The notes under the pieces are model-generated. The model was not told the origin of the DNA. It searched no databases and worked only from the letters and a program-made list of their open reading frames with translations. A stretch of DNA of 64,000 nt from assembly GCA_030526425.1 (NCBI GenBank), contig JAUNCT010000005.1, positions 1-64,000 of the forward strand, in the 5' to 3' direction. Every line of letters begins with the position of its first letter. The first letter of the stretch is position 1. Origin of the DNA: Clostridia bacterium. GTDB lineage: Bacteria > Bacillota > Clostridia > Christensenellales > CAG-138. Below are positions 25,221-33,570 of this stretch, one piece after another. The position numbers and the translations under genes were made by a program.

Positions 25221-25928
25221 TGTTGATTCGCTGTTTTGCGAGGGGGTATCGGTCAGTGCTCGGATGACTTCCGCATATTCGGTCAGTGCGGCGGTGCCCA
25301 CAGAGGAAACGGCGTAACGCCCCTTGGCGGTGTGCGAGAACCATCCGTAATGGTTCAGGTACAGAATGTTCGTCGCGCGGGCAACGCCCGAAGCGTTGCG
25401 GATCTCCGCAGTCGCCGCTTCGCCGCCGAGCTCCGCAAGGGCGTGCAGTACGAGCAGGGCTTCTTCGCGGTAAGCGGTGAGCAGTTTCGTTTTGTTGACA
25501 CCGCCGGTGTTGGTTTTGAGGCGGCGCTGCCGGAGTTCTTCCGCAAGGGCGTCGCGCTGCGCTTTGTTGCGCGCCTGAAAAGCGGAAAGCTCCCCGGGAA
25601 CGGGGTCGAGCACGACTTCCGCGCGTCCTGTGCGTTTCGAAACGACGATCAGCCCGATCCCAAGGCGCTTGAGCAGGTATTGCTTGTCCTTGCCGCTGCG
25701 GCTGTACAGATCCCGCGGACGGGGAACGGCGATGTAAACGAAATCCGCGATCTTCTGACGGAGCGCCGCTTGTTGTACAACGCGGAAATTCAGGGATTCC
25801 TTCAGTTCGACGGCGATGCGGACATCGTTTTTTTCGAGCACGAGGTCGATGCCGCCGACCTCGCCGTCGCCCCGGTATCCCGTTTCCTCGAACAAAGCTT
25901 TGACGGCGGGGAACAGTTCCTTTTCCAT
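25215..25928 (-). CDS. DUF2161 family PD-(D/E)xK-like putative nuclease
   Basis: A 237-residue cytoplasmic protein matching DUF2161. The N-terminal half carries a PD-(D/E)xK-like core (GGIDLVLEKNDVRIAVELKE, with Asp and the E-x-K pair). A region with RNKAQRDALAEELRQRR follows, then a C-terminal winged-helix-like part (LNHYGWFSHTAKGRYAVS). The family has been proposed to be nuclease-like; no partner confirms this. It is the third gene of a tight operon, 3 bp after the HAD gene. Substrate unknown. Confidence 0.75.
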   Translation of the reverse strand: MEKELFPAVKALFEETGYRGDGEVGGIDLVLEKNDVRIAVELKESLNFRVVQQAALRQKIADFVYIAVPRPRDLYSRSGKDKQYLLKRLGIGLIVVSKRTGRAEVVLDPVPGELSAFQARNKAQRDALAEELRQRRLKTNTGGVNKTKLLTAYREEALLVLHALAELGGEAATAEIRNASGVARATNILYLNHYGWFSHTAKGRYAVSSVGTAALTEYAEVIRALTDTPSQNSESTK

Positions 25929-25931
25929 GGT

Positions 25932-26636
25932 TCAGTTTCCGGACAGCGCGGCAACGAGCCGCGGCACTTCCGCGATGGAGGTGACCGTATAGTCGATGGG
26001 CAGATCGGTATCGTCCGTCCTCCCGGCGGGATCGAAACGGCAGGTGATGAGTCCCGCGGCGCAACCGCCCTTCATATCGCTGGTCAGCGAATCGCCGACG
26101 ATCATCACGCGTTTCCTGTCAGTCACGCCGATGGCGGTGAGTACCAGGTCGAAGTAGCGGGTGTCGGGCTTTTCGAAGCCGACATCCTCGCTGATGAACA
26201 CGCCGTCGAACAGCTCGGCGAGCCCCGAGACCGCGAGCTTTTTCGTTTGCGCCTGTTTGGTGCCGTTCGTTACGGCGTACTGGCGGACGCCGCGGTTTTT
26301 CAGCTCCGTGACGGTTTCGAGCGCGCCGGGGATGAACGAAACGAATTCACCGAGCATCGGCTGATAAGCCGCGTTGAAGGCGGGAGCCAAGCCGGTGTCG
26401 ATGCCGTACCGCGAAAAGAAGAGGCGGAACCGCTCCACGAGGATCTCCTGCTTGGGCGCCTCCCCGCGTTCGAGCCGTTCCCACTGTTTTTCGTTGATGT
26501 CGGAATAGGCGGCGAGCATCTCATCGGTGCATTCGCCTAGGCCGAACCGCGCGAACAGCGCGGGGACGGCGCCCCGTTCCGCCGCTTTGAAATCCAGCAG
26601 CGTTCCGTCGATATCCCAAAGGACGGTGATCTCCAT
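25932..26636 (-). CDS. HAD family hydrolase, YjjG-like nucleotidase
   Basis: A 234-residue HAD phosphatase. Motif I is LWDIDGTLLDF, motif II VTNGTK, the motif III lysine lies in GFEKPD, and motif IV is IVGDSLTSDMKGG. The DF after motif I and the alpha-helical cap length suit the YjjG/YfnB group, which removes phosphate from non-canonical pyrimidine nucleotides. It lies 4 bp after the small upstream gene and 3 bp before the DUF2161 gene. General nucleotide housekeeping is likely; the exact substrate is inferred. Confidence 0.85.
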   Translation of the reverse strand: MEITVLWDIDGTLLDFKAAERGAVPALFARFGLGECTDEMLAAYSDINEKQWERLERGEAPKQEILVERFRLFFSRYGIDTGLAPAFNAAYQPMLGEFVSFIPGALETVTELKNRGVRQYAVTNGTKQAQTKKLAVSGLAELFDGVFISEDVGFEKPDTRYFDLVLTAIGVTDRKRVMIVGDSLTSDMKGGCAAGLITCRFDPAGRTDDTDLPIDYTVTSIAEVPRLVAALSGN

Positions 26637-26640
26637 CGGC

Positions 26641-26868
26641 TCAGTCCTTCAGGTCTTTGAGGGCGGCGAGCGCTTCGATATCCGACTGCTGCAGGCGGAT
26701 CCCCGTCTTGTATTCCGTTCCGTCGGGATAGCGGACGGCAACGGCGATCTCCATGCCCTCGCATGCGCCGTGCGCGCGGATCCCTTCGAGGAACGGTGCG
26801 AGTTTCGGATGATTGCGGTTGACGGTATCCCAGGATTTTTTCGCTTTCCACATTGCGCCGAGATTCAT
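26641..26868 (-). CDS. Small conserved-looking protein, unknown function
   Basis: A 75-residue cytoplasmic protein starting MNLGAMWKAKKSWDTVNRNHPKL and ending ALKDLKD. GGAGG lies 14 bp before the ATG, a long spacing. No known family is recognised. Its tight placement before the HAD gene (4 bp) and the coding-like composition support it as a real gene. The longer frame up to 27714 is antisense to the LRR gene and is rejected. Confidence 0.65.
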   Translation of the reverse strand: MNLGAMWKAKKSWDTVNRNHPKLAPFLEGIRAHGACEGMEIAVAVRYPDGTEYKTGIRLQQSDIEALAALKDLKD

Positions 26869-27010
26869 AGACGAATGTTCAACCTCCGTTATTTCGATTC
26901 GATAATGTCCCATTATAATGAAAACGGGACGGGTCGGCAAGCGAGGGCGGCGGACCGCGGAAAAGAAAGCGGAAAACAAAAGCATCCTCTGTTTCTCTCT
27001 TGGCGTGCTG

Positions 27011-27027
27011 TGGTATAATATTCGGAT
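27011..27027 (+). promoter_or_regulatory. Extended -10 promoter abutting an ATG
   Basis: TGGTATAAT (27011-27019) ends 8 bp before the ATG at 27028, with no Shine-Dalgarno in between. This predicts a leaderless or nearly leaderless mRNA. Confidence 0.55.
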
Positions 27028-28515
27028 ATGAAACAGAATGCGACCAAATGGATCATCATAATGCTGTCGGTCCTGCTTGCGGCGATCCTCGCGATGGCAG
27101 GCTTTTTGGCGTGGCGTTACCGGCGGGACGTGCGGCTTGCAGTGGAGGCGGCCGCGCGCGCGGCGGACCCGTATATCCGCCCGGACGGCATCTACGACCT
27201 GAAGAATGCGGACCTGTCGGATGCGCGCCTGTTCGACATCGCGGATGCCCGTTCCGTCGATCTGAGCGGAAGAGAGATCGACCCCGGTGCGATCGAAGCG
27301 ATCTGCGGCAAGAACCCCGGCGCGGAGATCCTTTGGGATGTGCCGTTCGCGGGGGAGCGCATCCCGAATACGGCGGAAACGCTGTATATTTCCGACTTCG
27401 GCGCGGAAACGAAGAAAGCCTTGGGTTACTTCACGAAGCTCCGCACGCTGAACGCCGTTGCGGTGCCCGAATACCGGGCGGTCATGGAATATGCGGAAAC
27501 GCACCCCGAACTTGAGGTGGTGTACGGCGTTCCGCTGTTCGGGAAGACCGTTCTTTCCACGGAGCAATGGCTCGATCTGACCGGCGTCGGCGCGGCGGAT
27601 TTCGATGCGGATGAACTGCTCGAAGCGCTGGAGGCGCTGCCCGGGGTGACGGATGTCGACCTGGTCGGCATGGAATTGGATGATGCGACGAAGCTGGCAC
27701 TCAAAGCCGCGCATCCCGGGATCCGTTGGTACTGGTTCGTGAACGCCGGCGGAAAGCGGTTCGAAAGCACGGCGAAGAAGCTCGATTTCACCGATTGCGA
27801 TTTTGCTTCCTTCGATGCGTTTCTGGATGTGGTCCGCCTGATGAACACGCCGGAATACGTCGATGTTGCGACGCAGGGCTTCGAAAGCGTTCAGATGGAA
27901 AAAGCGTGCGCGGAGTTTCCGGATACGGTGTTCGCGTGGACGCTACGCATCGGCAAGTATTTCGTGCGTACCGATGCACAGGTCATCGACCTCGGCTATG
28001 AATCGGGCGACCGCGCGTTGCGCAACGCCGATATCGTGCCGCTCAAGTATTGCAGCCGGCTGGAGGCGCTCAGCCTCAACAACCAGAGCATTTCGGATCT
28101 GACGCCGCTTGCGGGGCTGACGAAGCTCAGAGTTCTGTGTCTCGGCGCGAACAAGATCTCGGACCTGCGTCCGCTGGCAAACCTGAAGAAGCTGCAATAT
28201 CTGAACCTCACCTCGAACAAGGTGTGCGACCTTGCGCCGCTTGCGGGGCTGAGCGAATTGACCGACCTGAACGTGATGGACAACGACGTGACGGATCTTT
28301 CTCCCCTGTTCGGAATGAAAAAGATGCGGCACCTGTATGTCGGCGGTAACGATGGGCTCACGCCCGGCGCTTCGGACCGTGCGGCGGAAGCACTCGGCGC
28401 AAACGCGCAGGTCAATGCGAGTGCGAAGGGCAACTGGAAGAACAATCCCGTCCGCGATACCGTGGACGACATCTTCGTTTCCCGTTCGATGCGCACGCTG
28501 TACCCCGAAGGATAA
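27028..28515 (+). CDS. Membrane-anchored leucine-rich repeat protein
   Basis: A 495-residue protein with one N-terminal membrane helix (about 8-29). Residues about 80-350 contain four copies of a 63-70-residue module marked by LWDVPFAGERIPNT, VYGVPLFGKTVLSTEQWLDL, YWFVNAGGKRFESTAKKLDF and AWTLRIGKYFVRTDAQVIDL. Five LRRs follow (RLEALSLNNQSISDLTPL and similar), then a capping end with NWKNNP. The modules match those in the LRR proteins at 9724 and 16776. It is probably extracellular. It is followed 12 bp later by murI, so expression may be tied to cell-wall synthesis. Confidence 0.88.
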   Translation: MKQNATKWIIIMLSVLLAAILAMAGFLAWRYRRDVRLAVEAAARAADPYIRPDGIYDLKNADLSDARLFDIADARSVDLSGREIDPGAIEAICGKNPGAEILWDVPFAGERIPNTAETLYISDFGAETKKALGYFTKLRTLNAVAVPEYRAVMEYAETHPELEVVYGVPLFGKTVLSTEQWLDLTGVGAADFDADELLEALEALPGVTDVDLVGMELDDATKLALKAAHPGIRWYWFVNAGGKRFESTAKKLDFTDCDFASFDAFLDVVRLMNTPEYVDVATQGFESVQMEKACAEFPDTVFAWTLRIGKYFVRTDAQVIDLGYESGDRALRNADIVPLKYCSRLEALSLNNQSISDLTPLAGLTKLRVLCLGANKISDLRPLANLKKLQYLNLTSNKVCDLAPLAGLSELTDLNVMDNDVTDLSPLFGMKKMRHLYVGGNDGLTPGASDRAAEALGANAQVNASAKGNWKNNPVRDTVDDIFVSRSMRTLYPEG

Positions 28516-28527
28516 GAGAGGAAACCA

Positions 28528-29346
28528 ATGGACAGAAGAGATATCTGCGTATTCGATTCCGGCATGGGCGGGCTGACCTGTATCCGTCAGCTGACGGAAC
28601 TGCTACCGAACGAGACGCTGCGCTATTTCGGCGACACGGGGCGTGTTCCTTACGGCAACCGCTCCGCGGAGATCCTGTTGCAGTACGCACGGCAGGACGT
28701 CGCATTTTTGAAAACCTTTTCCCCGAAGGCGATCGTCATCGCGTGCGGAACGGTCTCGACGACTTGTCTGGACCTGCTTCGCGCGGAGAACAAGGGCGTG
28801 CCCGTGCTCGGCGTGGTCGGTCCCGCGTCCGAGAAGGCGGCGAAGGTCAGCAAAAACGGGCGCATCGGCGTGGTCGGGACCCGGGCGACGATCCGCACCG
28901 GCGCATACGAAAAGGCGATCCGCAGGCTCCGTCCCGAGGCGGTGTTCGAGAGCAAGCACTGTCCGCTGCTCGTTCCGCTCGTGGAGGACGGGCGCGTCAC
29001 GGAAAAGGATACCGTCACGAAGCTGATGATCCGGGAGTACTTCGCCCCGATGAAGCGGGCGGAGGTCGACACCATCGTGCTCGGCTGTACGCACTACCCG
29101 TTGCTGACGGAGCTGATCCGTGAAGAGATGGGACCGGACGTGACGCTGATCGACACCGGACGCGAGGTCGCGCTCGCGCTGAAACAGCTTCTCGAACAGA
29201 AGGACGCGCTGACGGACAGCGCGGAAGAGGGGAACCGGTATTACTACGCGAGCGATTCCGCAACGGATTTCGCATCGCTCGCATCGGTGTTCCTCGGCTG
29301 CAATATCGAAGGCAGTGTCGAACGGATCGATATCGGCAAATATTGA
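28528..29346 (+). CDS. murI: Glutamate racemase
   Basis: Makes D-glutamate for peptidoglycan. The 272-residue length fits. Signature elements are VFDSGMGGLTCI, YFGDTGRVPYG, the first catalytic cysteine in IACGTVSTT and the second in LGCTHYPLL. The first motif is usually IACNTAS; here the Asn after Cys is Gly, a deviation that could alter turnover. GAGAGGAAA precedes the ATG. It is the second gene of an LRR-murI-HAD operon. An aspartate racemase is less likely given the overall pattern. Confidence 0.93.
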   Translation: MDRRDICVFDSGMGGLTCIRQLTELLPNETLRYFGDTGRVPYGNRSAEILLQYARQDVAFLKTFSPKAIVIACGTVSTTCLDLLRAENKGVPVLGVVGPASEKAAKVSKNGRIGVVGTRATIRTGAYEKAIRRLRPEAVFESKHCPLLVPLVEDGRVTEKDTVTKLMIREYFAPMKRAEVDTIVLGCTHYPLLTELIREEMGPDVTLIDTGREVALALKQLLEQKDALTDSAEEGNRYYYASDSATDFASLASVFLGCNIEGSVERIDIGKY

Positions 29347-29432
29347 TCTGCCCGCAGCAGGACGGAGGGAGTCCGCGGTGAAGCGCGGTGAACTCCGGCA
29401 GCAGGCAGAAGAAACGGATAAAGGAGAAAAAG

Positions 29433-30083
29433 ATGGCGAAGTATTTGTTGTTTGACCTCGACGGAACGCTGACCGATCCCGCGATCGGCATCACGAACGC
29501 GGTGATGGTCGCATTGGCGCATTGGAACATCCACCCCGCAACGCGGGAGGAGCTGTATCCCTTCATCGGACCGCCGCTTCTCGACAGCTTCATGAAATTC
29601 TACGGTTTCACGGAGGATCAGGCGCATGAGGCGATCCGCCATTACCGCGGTCACTACGCGACGATCGGTCTGTATGAAAACAAGGTGTACGACGGCGTTG
29701 CGGAGATGCTCCGCAATCTGAAGGAAGCGGGCAAGGTCATCCTGCTGGCGACTTCGAAGCCCGAAGCGTTTGCCGAAAAGATCCTCGAAAAATTCGGTCT
29801 TTCCGTGTATTTCGACGGGATATACGGTTCGCTCCTGAACGAGACCCGCGTCCACAAGGACGAGGTCATCGAATACGCGCTCGAGCAGCACGGGAACCCG
29901 GCGCCGGAGGATTGTCTGATGATCGGCGACCGCGAACACGATGTATTCGGTTCTGCGAAGCACGGACTTTCCTGTGTGGGCGTGCTGTACGGTTACGGTG
30001 ACGCGGAGGAACTGACGAAAGCGGGTGCGGTGCATCTGTGCGAGACCGTGAAGGATCTCGAAGAATATCTGCTGAACGCATAA
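29433..30083 (+). CDS. HAD family phosphatase, phosphoglycolate phosphatase-like
   Basis: A 216-residue HAD subfamily IA enzyme. Motif I is LFDLDGTLTDP, motif II LATSKPE and motif IV MIGDREHDVFGS, with a motif III lysine in HKDEVI. The cap and the GPPLLDSFMKFYGF region resemble the Gph/PpaX-type group. AAAGGAG lies just before the ATG at 29433; a start at 29388 has no such site. It likely salvages phosphoglycolate or a sugar phosphate in the cytoplasm. Last gene of the murI operon. Confidence 0.88.
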   Translation: MAKYLLFDLDGTLTDPAIGITNAVMVALAHWNIHPATREELYPFIGPPLLDSFMKFYGFTEDQAHEAIRHYRGHYATIGLYENKVYDGVAEMLRNLKEAGKVILLATSKPEAFAEKILEKFGLSVYFDGIYGSLLNETRVHKDEVIEYALEQHGNPAPEDCLMIGDREHDVFGSAKHGLSCVGVLYGYGDAEELTKAGAVHLCETVKDLEEYLLNA

Positions 30084-30097
30084 GCTGCGGCAACAAG

Positions 30098-30127
30098 AAA
30101 AGGACGGGCGCGGAGCCCGTCCTTTTT
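30098..30127. terminator. Bidirectional terminator
   Basis: AAAAGGACGGGC pairs with GCCCGTCCTTTTT between convergent genes. Confidence 0.9.
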
Positions 30128-30129
30128 GC

Positions 30130-31461
30130 TTACAAAACGCACAGCCCTTCCGGAACGGCGCGCTCGCGTTCGGAATGATCCGAAGGATCCCGGTCGGAGA
30201 CGCGGAGCGCACGCCCTTCCCGGGTCAGGATCTGCGCCGAACCGCCGCCGTCGAGGTTGACCCCGCAGACGACGCCGAGTTTCGCGGCGATCGATGCCAC
30301 TTCGGAAAGGGAGGCGCCACGGCTTTCGGTTTCGGGGTCGTCCCCGAACTTCGGACGTCCCTCGAACCAGAGGAGAACGGGTTCTCCGCACTTGTCCGCG
30401 CCGAGAAGCATCCGCGGTGCGCGGTCTCTTTTATAGTCCAACGGGTAGAGGCTCGGCGGATACGAGGGACCGAACGGACGGCGGATATTCCAAAACGGGG
30501 AACGGAAGCCCAAAACAGGCACGCCGTTTTCCACCGCGGCGTTGCCGCATTGCACGCCGAACCGCACGTCTTCCAACCCGTGGTAGGAGACGCGGTCACC
30601 CGGGCGGATGCCCTCGGCGTCATCTGTGCGCAGAACGAAACCGGAGGAGGGGACGGGCGTTCCGCCGCCCTCCGTTACGGCAAGCACGGTGTCGTGTACG
30701 ATGACCAGTTCGGTTCCCCGTCCCGGGGGCGTTTTCCGGCAGGAGGGGCGGCTGAAAAGGGCGGCGTTCTTGCCGGGGACGAATTCCTTTCCGGCTGCGG
30801 TCAGGGTCAAATCCGTGAGATCGGGTTTGGAGATGCGGATATCTCCGTTGTTCCGGACGAGCAACGCTTCCCTGCCGAACAGCGGCGGCGCAACGATCTT
30901 TCCGTTTTGCACGCGGAGACCCAGCGGGGTGCCGAGCCGGTCGAAGGCGGTCATGCAATCGATGCGGTCCATCGTGAAAAAGCCGAGATTGGCGCGGAGC
31001 CGGGCGGTTGTTTCGGACCTTGTCAGAAAACCGAGCTCCGCACCGACGGGCAATATGACCGTCCCGGGACGGAGACCGGGGACGATCGCCGTGCAGCCGC
31101 GGCTTGCAAGCGTGTGCCACAGGGCTTCCGCAGCAGGGGAGGAGAAGCGCGGCGTCGCATGGTACAGGCGCATGCCGTACCGGAGGATCAGCGTCGCGCG
31201 GAGCAGCGGATCCGCGATCTCCATTCCGGGGACGTCCGGGACCCGGATATCCCGTGGCAAGCGGAAAAACGCGAGCTTCGCATACAGCCAGCGATACCGC
31301 GGGACGATGAAATCGCGGTACAGACCGGTGATCTGCGAGAATGCCTCCGCATCCGGTTCCGGTGAAAAAAAGCGCAACCGGTGCCAGTTGCCCGGCACGA
31401 TGCGTTGTACCCGCGTAAAGCCGCCGCCCTGCATTTGAAAAGTACGGAGTTCCTGCTGCAT
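30130..31461 (-). CDS. Phosphodiester glycosidase domain protein without signal peptide
   Basis: A 443-residue protein. The ATG at 31461 has AGGGGGAAAC directly before it; the longer start at 31533 lacks a site. There is no signal peptide or membrane helix, unlike the three other glycosidase-domain proteins here. Residues about 100-400 resemble the NAGPA-type domain: NLGFFTMDRID, GDRVSYHGLEDVRFG, LLWFEGRPKF and GVNLDGGGSAQIL. The N-terminal 100 residues are unassigned. It may act in the cytoplasm or leave by another route. Monocistronic, next to htpG. Confidence 0.78.
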   Translation of the reverse strand: MQQELRTFQMQGGGFTRVQRIVPGNWHRLRFFSPEPDAEAFSQITGLYRDFIVPRYRWLYAKLAFFRLPRDIRVPDVPGMEIADPLLRATLILRYGMRLYHATPRFSSPAAEALWHTLASRGCTAIVPGLRPGTVILPVGAELGFLTRSETTARLRANLGFFTMDRIDCMTAFDRLGTPLGLRVQNGKIVAPPLFGREALLVRNNGDIRISKPDLTDLTLTAAGKEFVPGKNAALFSRPSCRKTPPGRGTELVIVHDTVLAVTEGGGTPVPSSGFVLRTDDAEGIRPGDRVSYHGLEDVRFGVQCGNAAVENGVPVLGFRSPFWNIRRPFGPSYPPSLYPLDYKRDRAPRMLLGADKCGEPVLLWFEGRPKFGDDPETESRGASLSEVASIAAKLGVVCGVNLDGGGSAQILTREGRALRVSDRDPSDHSERERAVPEGLCVL

Positions 31462-31518
31462 GTTTCCCCCTGCATCGGTGGATGTGTTTTGGGATATTAT
31501 AGCACGGTGCTGTGCGCA

Positions 31519-31550
31519 TGAAAAAAGCCGCAATGGGATTGCGGCTTTTA
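31519..31550 (-). terminator. Terminator of htpG
   Basis: AAAAGCCGCAAT pairs with ATTGCGGCTTTT around GGG. Confidence 0.88.
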
Positions 31551-31560
31551 CGGTCGTTCG

Positions 31561-33447
31561 TTACGCCATCAGTTCGAGGACTTTTTCGACGTAAGCTGCG
31601 GGATCCTCGGGAAGGATGCCCTCGATCAGCTGCGCCTGCGTGAAGAGGACGCCGGCATAGTCGTTGAGCTTTTCGGTCTCGCCCTGTGCGCTCATGAGGC
31701 TGAGCCTCGTGAACAGCGGATGCTCGGGGTTGAGCTCGAGGACGCGGTCGGCCTTGAGTTTGTTTTCGCCGCCGGTGGGCATCGCGTTGAGGACCTTTTC
31801 CATGCCGATGGACAGCGGACCGTCGGAGGAGAGGCATACGGCGTGCTTTTTGAGACGGGTGGAGATGCGCACATCGTTGACGCGGTCCTTCAGGGATTCC
31901 TTCAGGGCATCGAGCAACGGCTTGTTCTTCTCGCCGAGCGTCTTTGCGGCTTCTTCATCCTCTTTGCCGAGGTCGAGGTCGCCGGCGGTCACGGATTTGA
32001 ACGCGTGCTCCGCGTAGTTCTGCATCATCTGCAGCGCGAATTCGTCGACGTCGTCGGTGAGGAAGAGGACGTCGTAGCCCTTGTCCTCGAAGGCGTCGAG
32101 CTGCGGCATGCTCTTGAGCCGCGCGATGCTGTCGCCTGCGGCGTAGTAGATCTCCTTCTGCTCTTCGGGCATCGCATCGACATACTCCTTCAGCGTGATG
32201 AGCTTATCCTGCTTCATCGAGTGGAAGAGCAGCAGGTCGCGCAGCAACTCGGAATGCATGCCGTAGTCGACATAGCTGCCGTACTTGAGCTGCAGACCGA
32301 AGGCCTTGAAGAAGGTCTCGTATTTTTCGCGGTCGTTCTTGAGCATGTTCTCCAGCTCGGACTTGATCTTCTTCTCGATGTTTTTCGAGATGACCTTGAG
32401 CTGGCGGTCGTGCTGGAGCATCTCACGGGAGATGTTGAGGGAGAGGTCCGGAGAATCGACGAGACCGCGGACGAAGCTGAAGTAGTCGGGCAGCAGATCG
32501 GAGCACTTGTCCATAATGAGCACGCCGTTCGCGTACAGCTGCAGACCATTTTCGAACTGCTTGGTGTAGTAATCGTAGGGGGCGTGCGCGGGGATGTACA
32601 TGAGCGCCGTGTAGCTCACGGAACCCTCCGCATTGGTATGGACGGTGCGGAGCGGTTTTTCATAATCGGCGAACTTATCGGAATAGAATCCGTCGTAATC
32701 CTCCTGCGTGAGTTCGGACTTGGAGCGCTTCCAGATCGGGACGAGGCTGTTCAGCGTTTCGATCTCGGTGTAGGTCTCGTACTCGTCGGAGTCCTCCTTC
32801 TTGCGGGAGCGCTCCATCTCCATGCGGATGGGGTAGCGGATGTAGGAGCTGTATTTGCGCACGAGCTGCTGCAGACGGTACTGCTCGAGGTACTCGTCGT
32901 AGCACTCGCCATCGGCGTCCTCTTTGAGCTCGAGGATGATGTCCGTGCCGTGACCGTCGCGGGTCGCGGGTTCGACGGAGAAGCCCTCCGCACCCTCGGA
33001 GACCCACTGCCAGGCTTCTTCCGAACCGAATGCGCGGGAAACGACGGTGACGCGCTTGGCGACCATGAATGCCGCATAGAAGCCGACGCCGAACTGACCG
33101 ATGACGGCCGTGTCGGTCTTGGAAAGGTCGTGTTCGGCCTTGAATTTGAAGGTGCCGCTGTCGGCGATCGTTCCGAGGTTTTGGATGAGCTCTTCCTTCG
33201 TCATGCCGCAACCGTTGTCGCTGATGGTCAGCGTGTTCGCGGTCTTGTCGGACTTGAGACGGATCTCGAAATCATCCTTGTTCATGCCGGTCACACCGCC
33301 CTCGAGGGAACGGTAGTACAGCTTGTCGATCGCGTCGGACGCGTTGCTGATGAGCTCGCGCAGAAAGATCTCCTTGTGCGTGTAGATCGAGTTGATCATC
33401 AGGTCGAGGAGCCGCGCGGACTCCGCTTTGAATTGCTGCAGTGCCAT
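31561..33447 (-). CDS. htpG: Chaperone protein HtpG (Hsp90)
   Basis: A 628-residue bacterial Hsp90, an ATP-dependent cytoplasmic chaperone. The GHKL ATP site is clear: LRELISNASDAIDKLYY, SDNGCGMTKEEL and GQFGVGFYAAFMV. The middle domain (YIPAHAPYDYY, GLVDSPDLSLNISREMLQ) and a shortened dimerisation domain follow. The start ATG follows AAAGGTGG. A CIRCE element sits between the -10 and the start, so the HrcA repressor most likely controls it. Full length and intact. Confidence 0.97.
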   Translation of the reverse strand: MALQQFKAESARLLDLMINSIYTHKEIFLRELISNASDAIDKLYYRSLEGGVTGMNKDDFEIRLKSDKTANTLTISDNGCGMTKEELIQNLGTIADSGTFKFKAEHDLSKTDTAVIGQFGVGFYAAFMVAKRVTVVSRAFGSEEAWQWVSEGAEGFSVEPATRDGHGTDIILELKEDADGECYDEYLEQYRLQQLVRKYSSYIRYPIRMEMERSRKKEDSDEYETYTEIETLNSLVPIWKRSKSELTQEDYDGFYSDKFADYEKPLRTVHTNAEGSVSYTALMYIPAHAPYDYYTKQFENGLQLYANGVLIMDKCSDLLPDYFSFVRGLVDSPDLSLNISREMLQHDRQLKVISKNIEKKIKSELENMLKNDREKYETFFKAFGLQLKYGSYVDYGMHSELLRDLLLFHSMKQDKLITLKEYVDAMPEEQKEIYYAAGDSIARLKSMPQLDAFEDKGYDVLFLTDDVDEFALQMMQNYAEHAFKSVTAGDLDLGKEDEEAAKTLGEKNKPLLDALKESLKDRVNDVRISTRLKKHAVCLSSDGPLSIGMEKVLNAMPTGGENKLKADRVLELNPEHPLFTRLSLMSAQGETEKLNDYAGVLFTQAQLIEGILPEDPAAYVEKVLELMA

Positions 33448-33483
33448 ATCTATACCACCTTTAACAGTATAAAAATAAAAGTT

Positions 33484-33510
33484 TTAGCACTCTCGTTACT
33501 TGAGTGCTAA
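33484..33510 (-). promoter_or_regulatory. CIRCE operator (HrcA site)
   Basis: TTAGCACTC, 9 bp, GAGTGCTAA: an exact CIRCE inverted repeat placed directly downstream of the htpG -10. Confidence 0.95.
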
Positions 33511-33514
33511 AACC

Positions 33515-33542
33515 ATTATAGCCTCGTTTGGGGAAATTGCAA
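33515..33542 (-). promoter_or_regulatory. Promoter of htpG
   Basis: TTGCAA, 16 bp, TATAAT on the minus strand, with CIRCE starting 4 bp downstream of the -10. Confidence 0.75.
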
Positions 33543-33570
33543 GTGGTGGCATTGTGAAAAAGATGTAACG

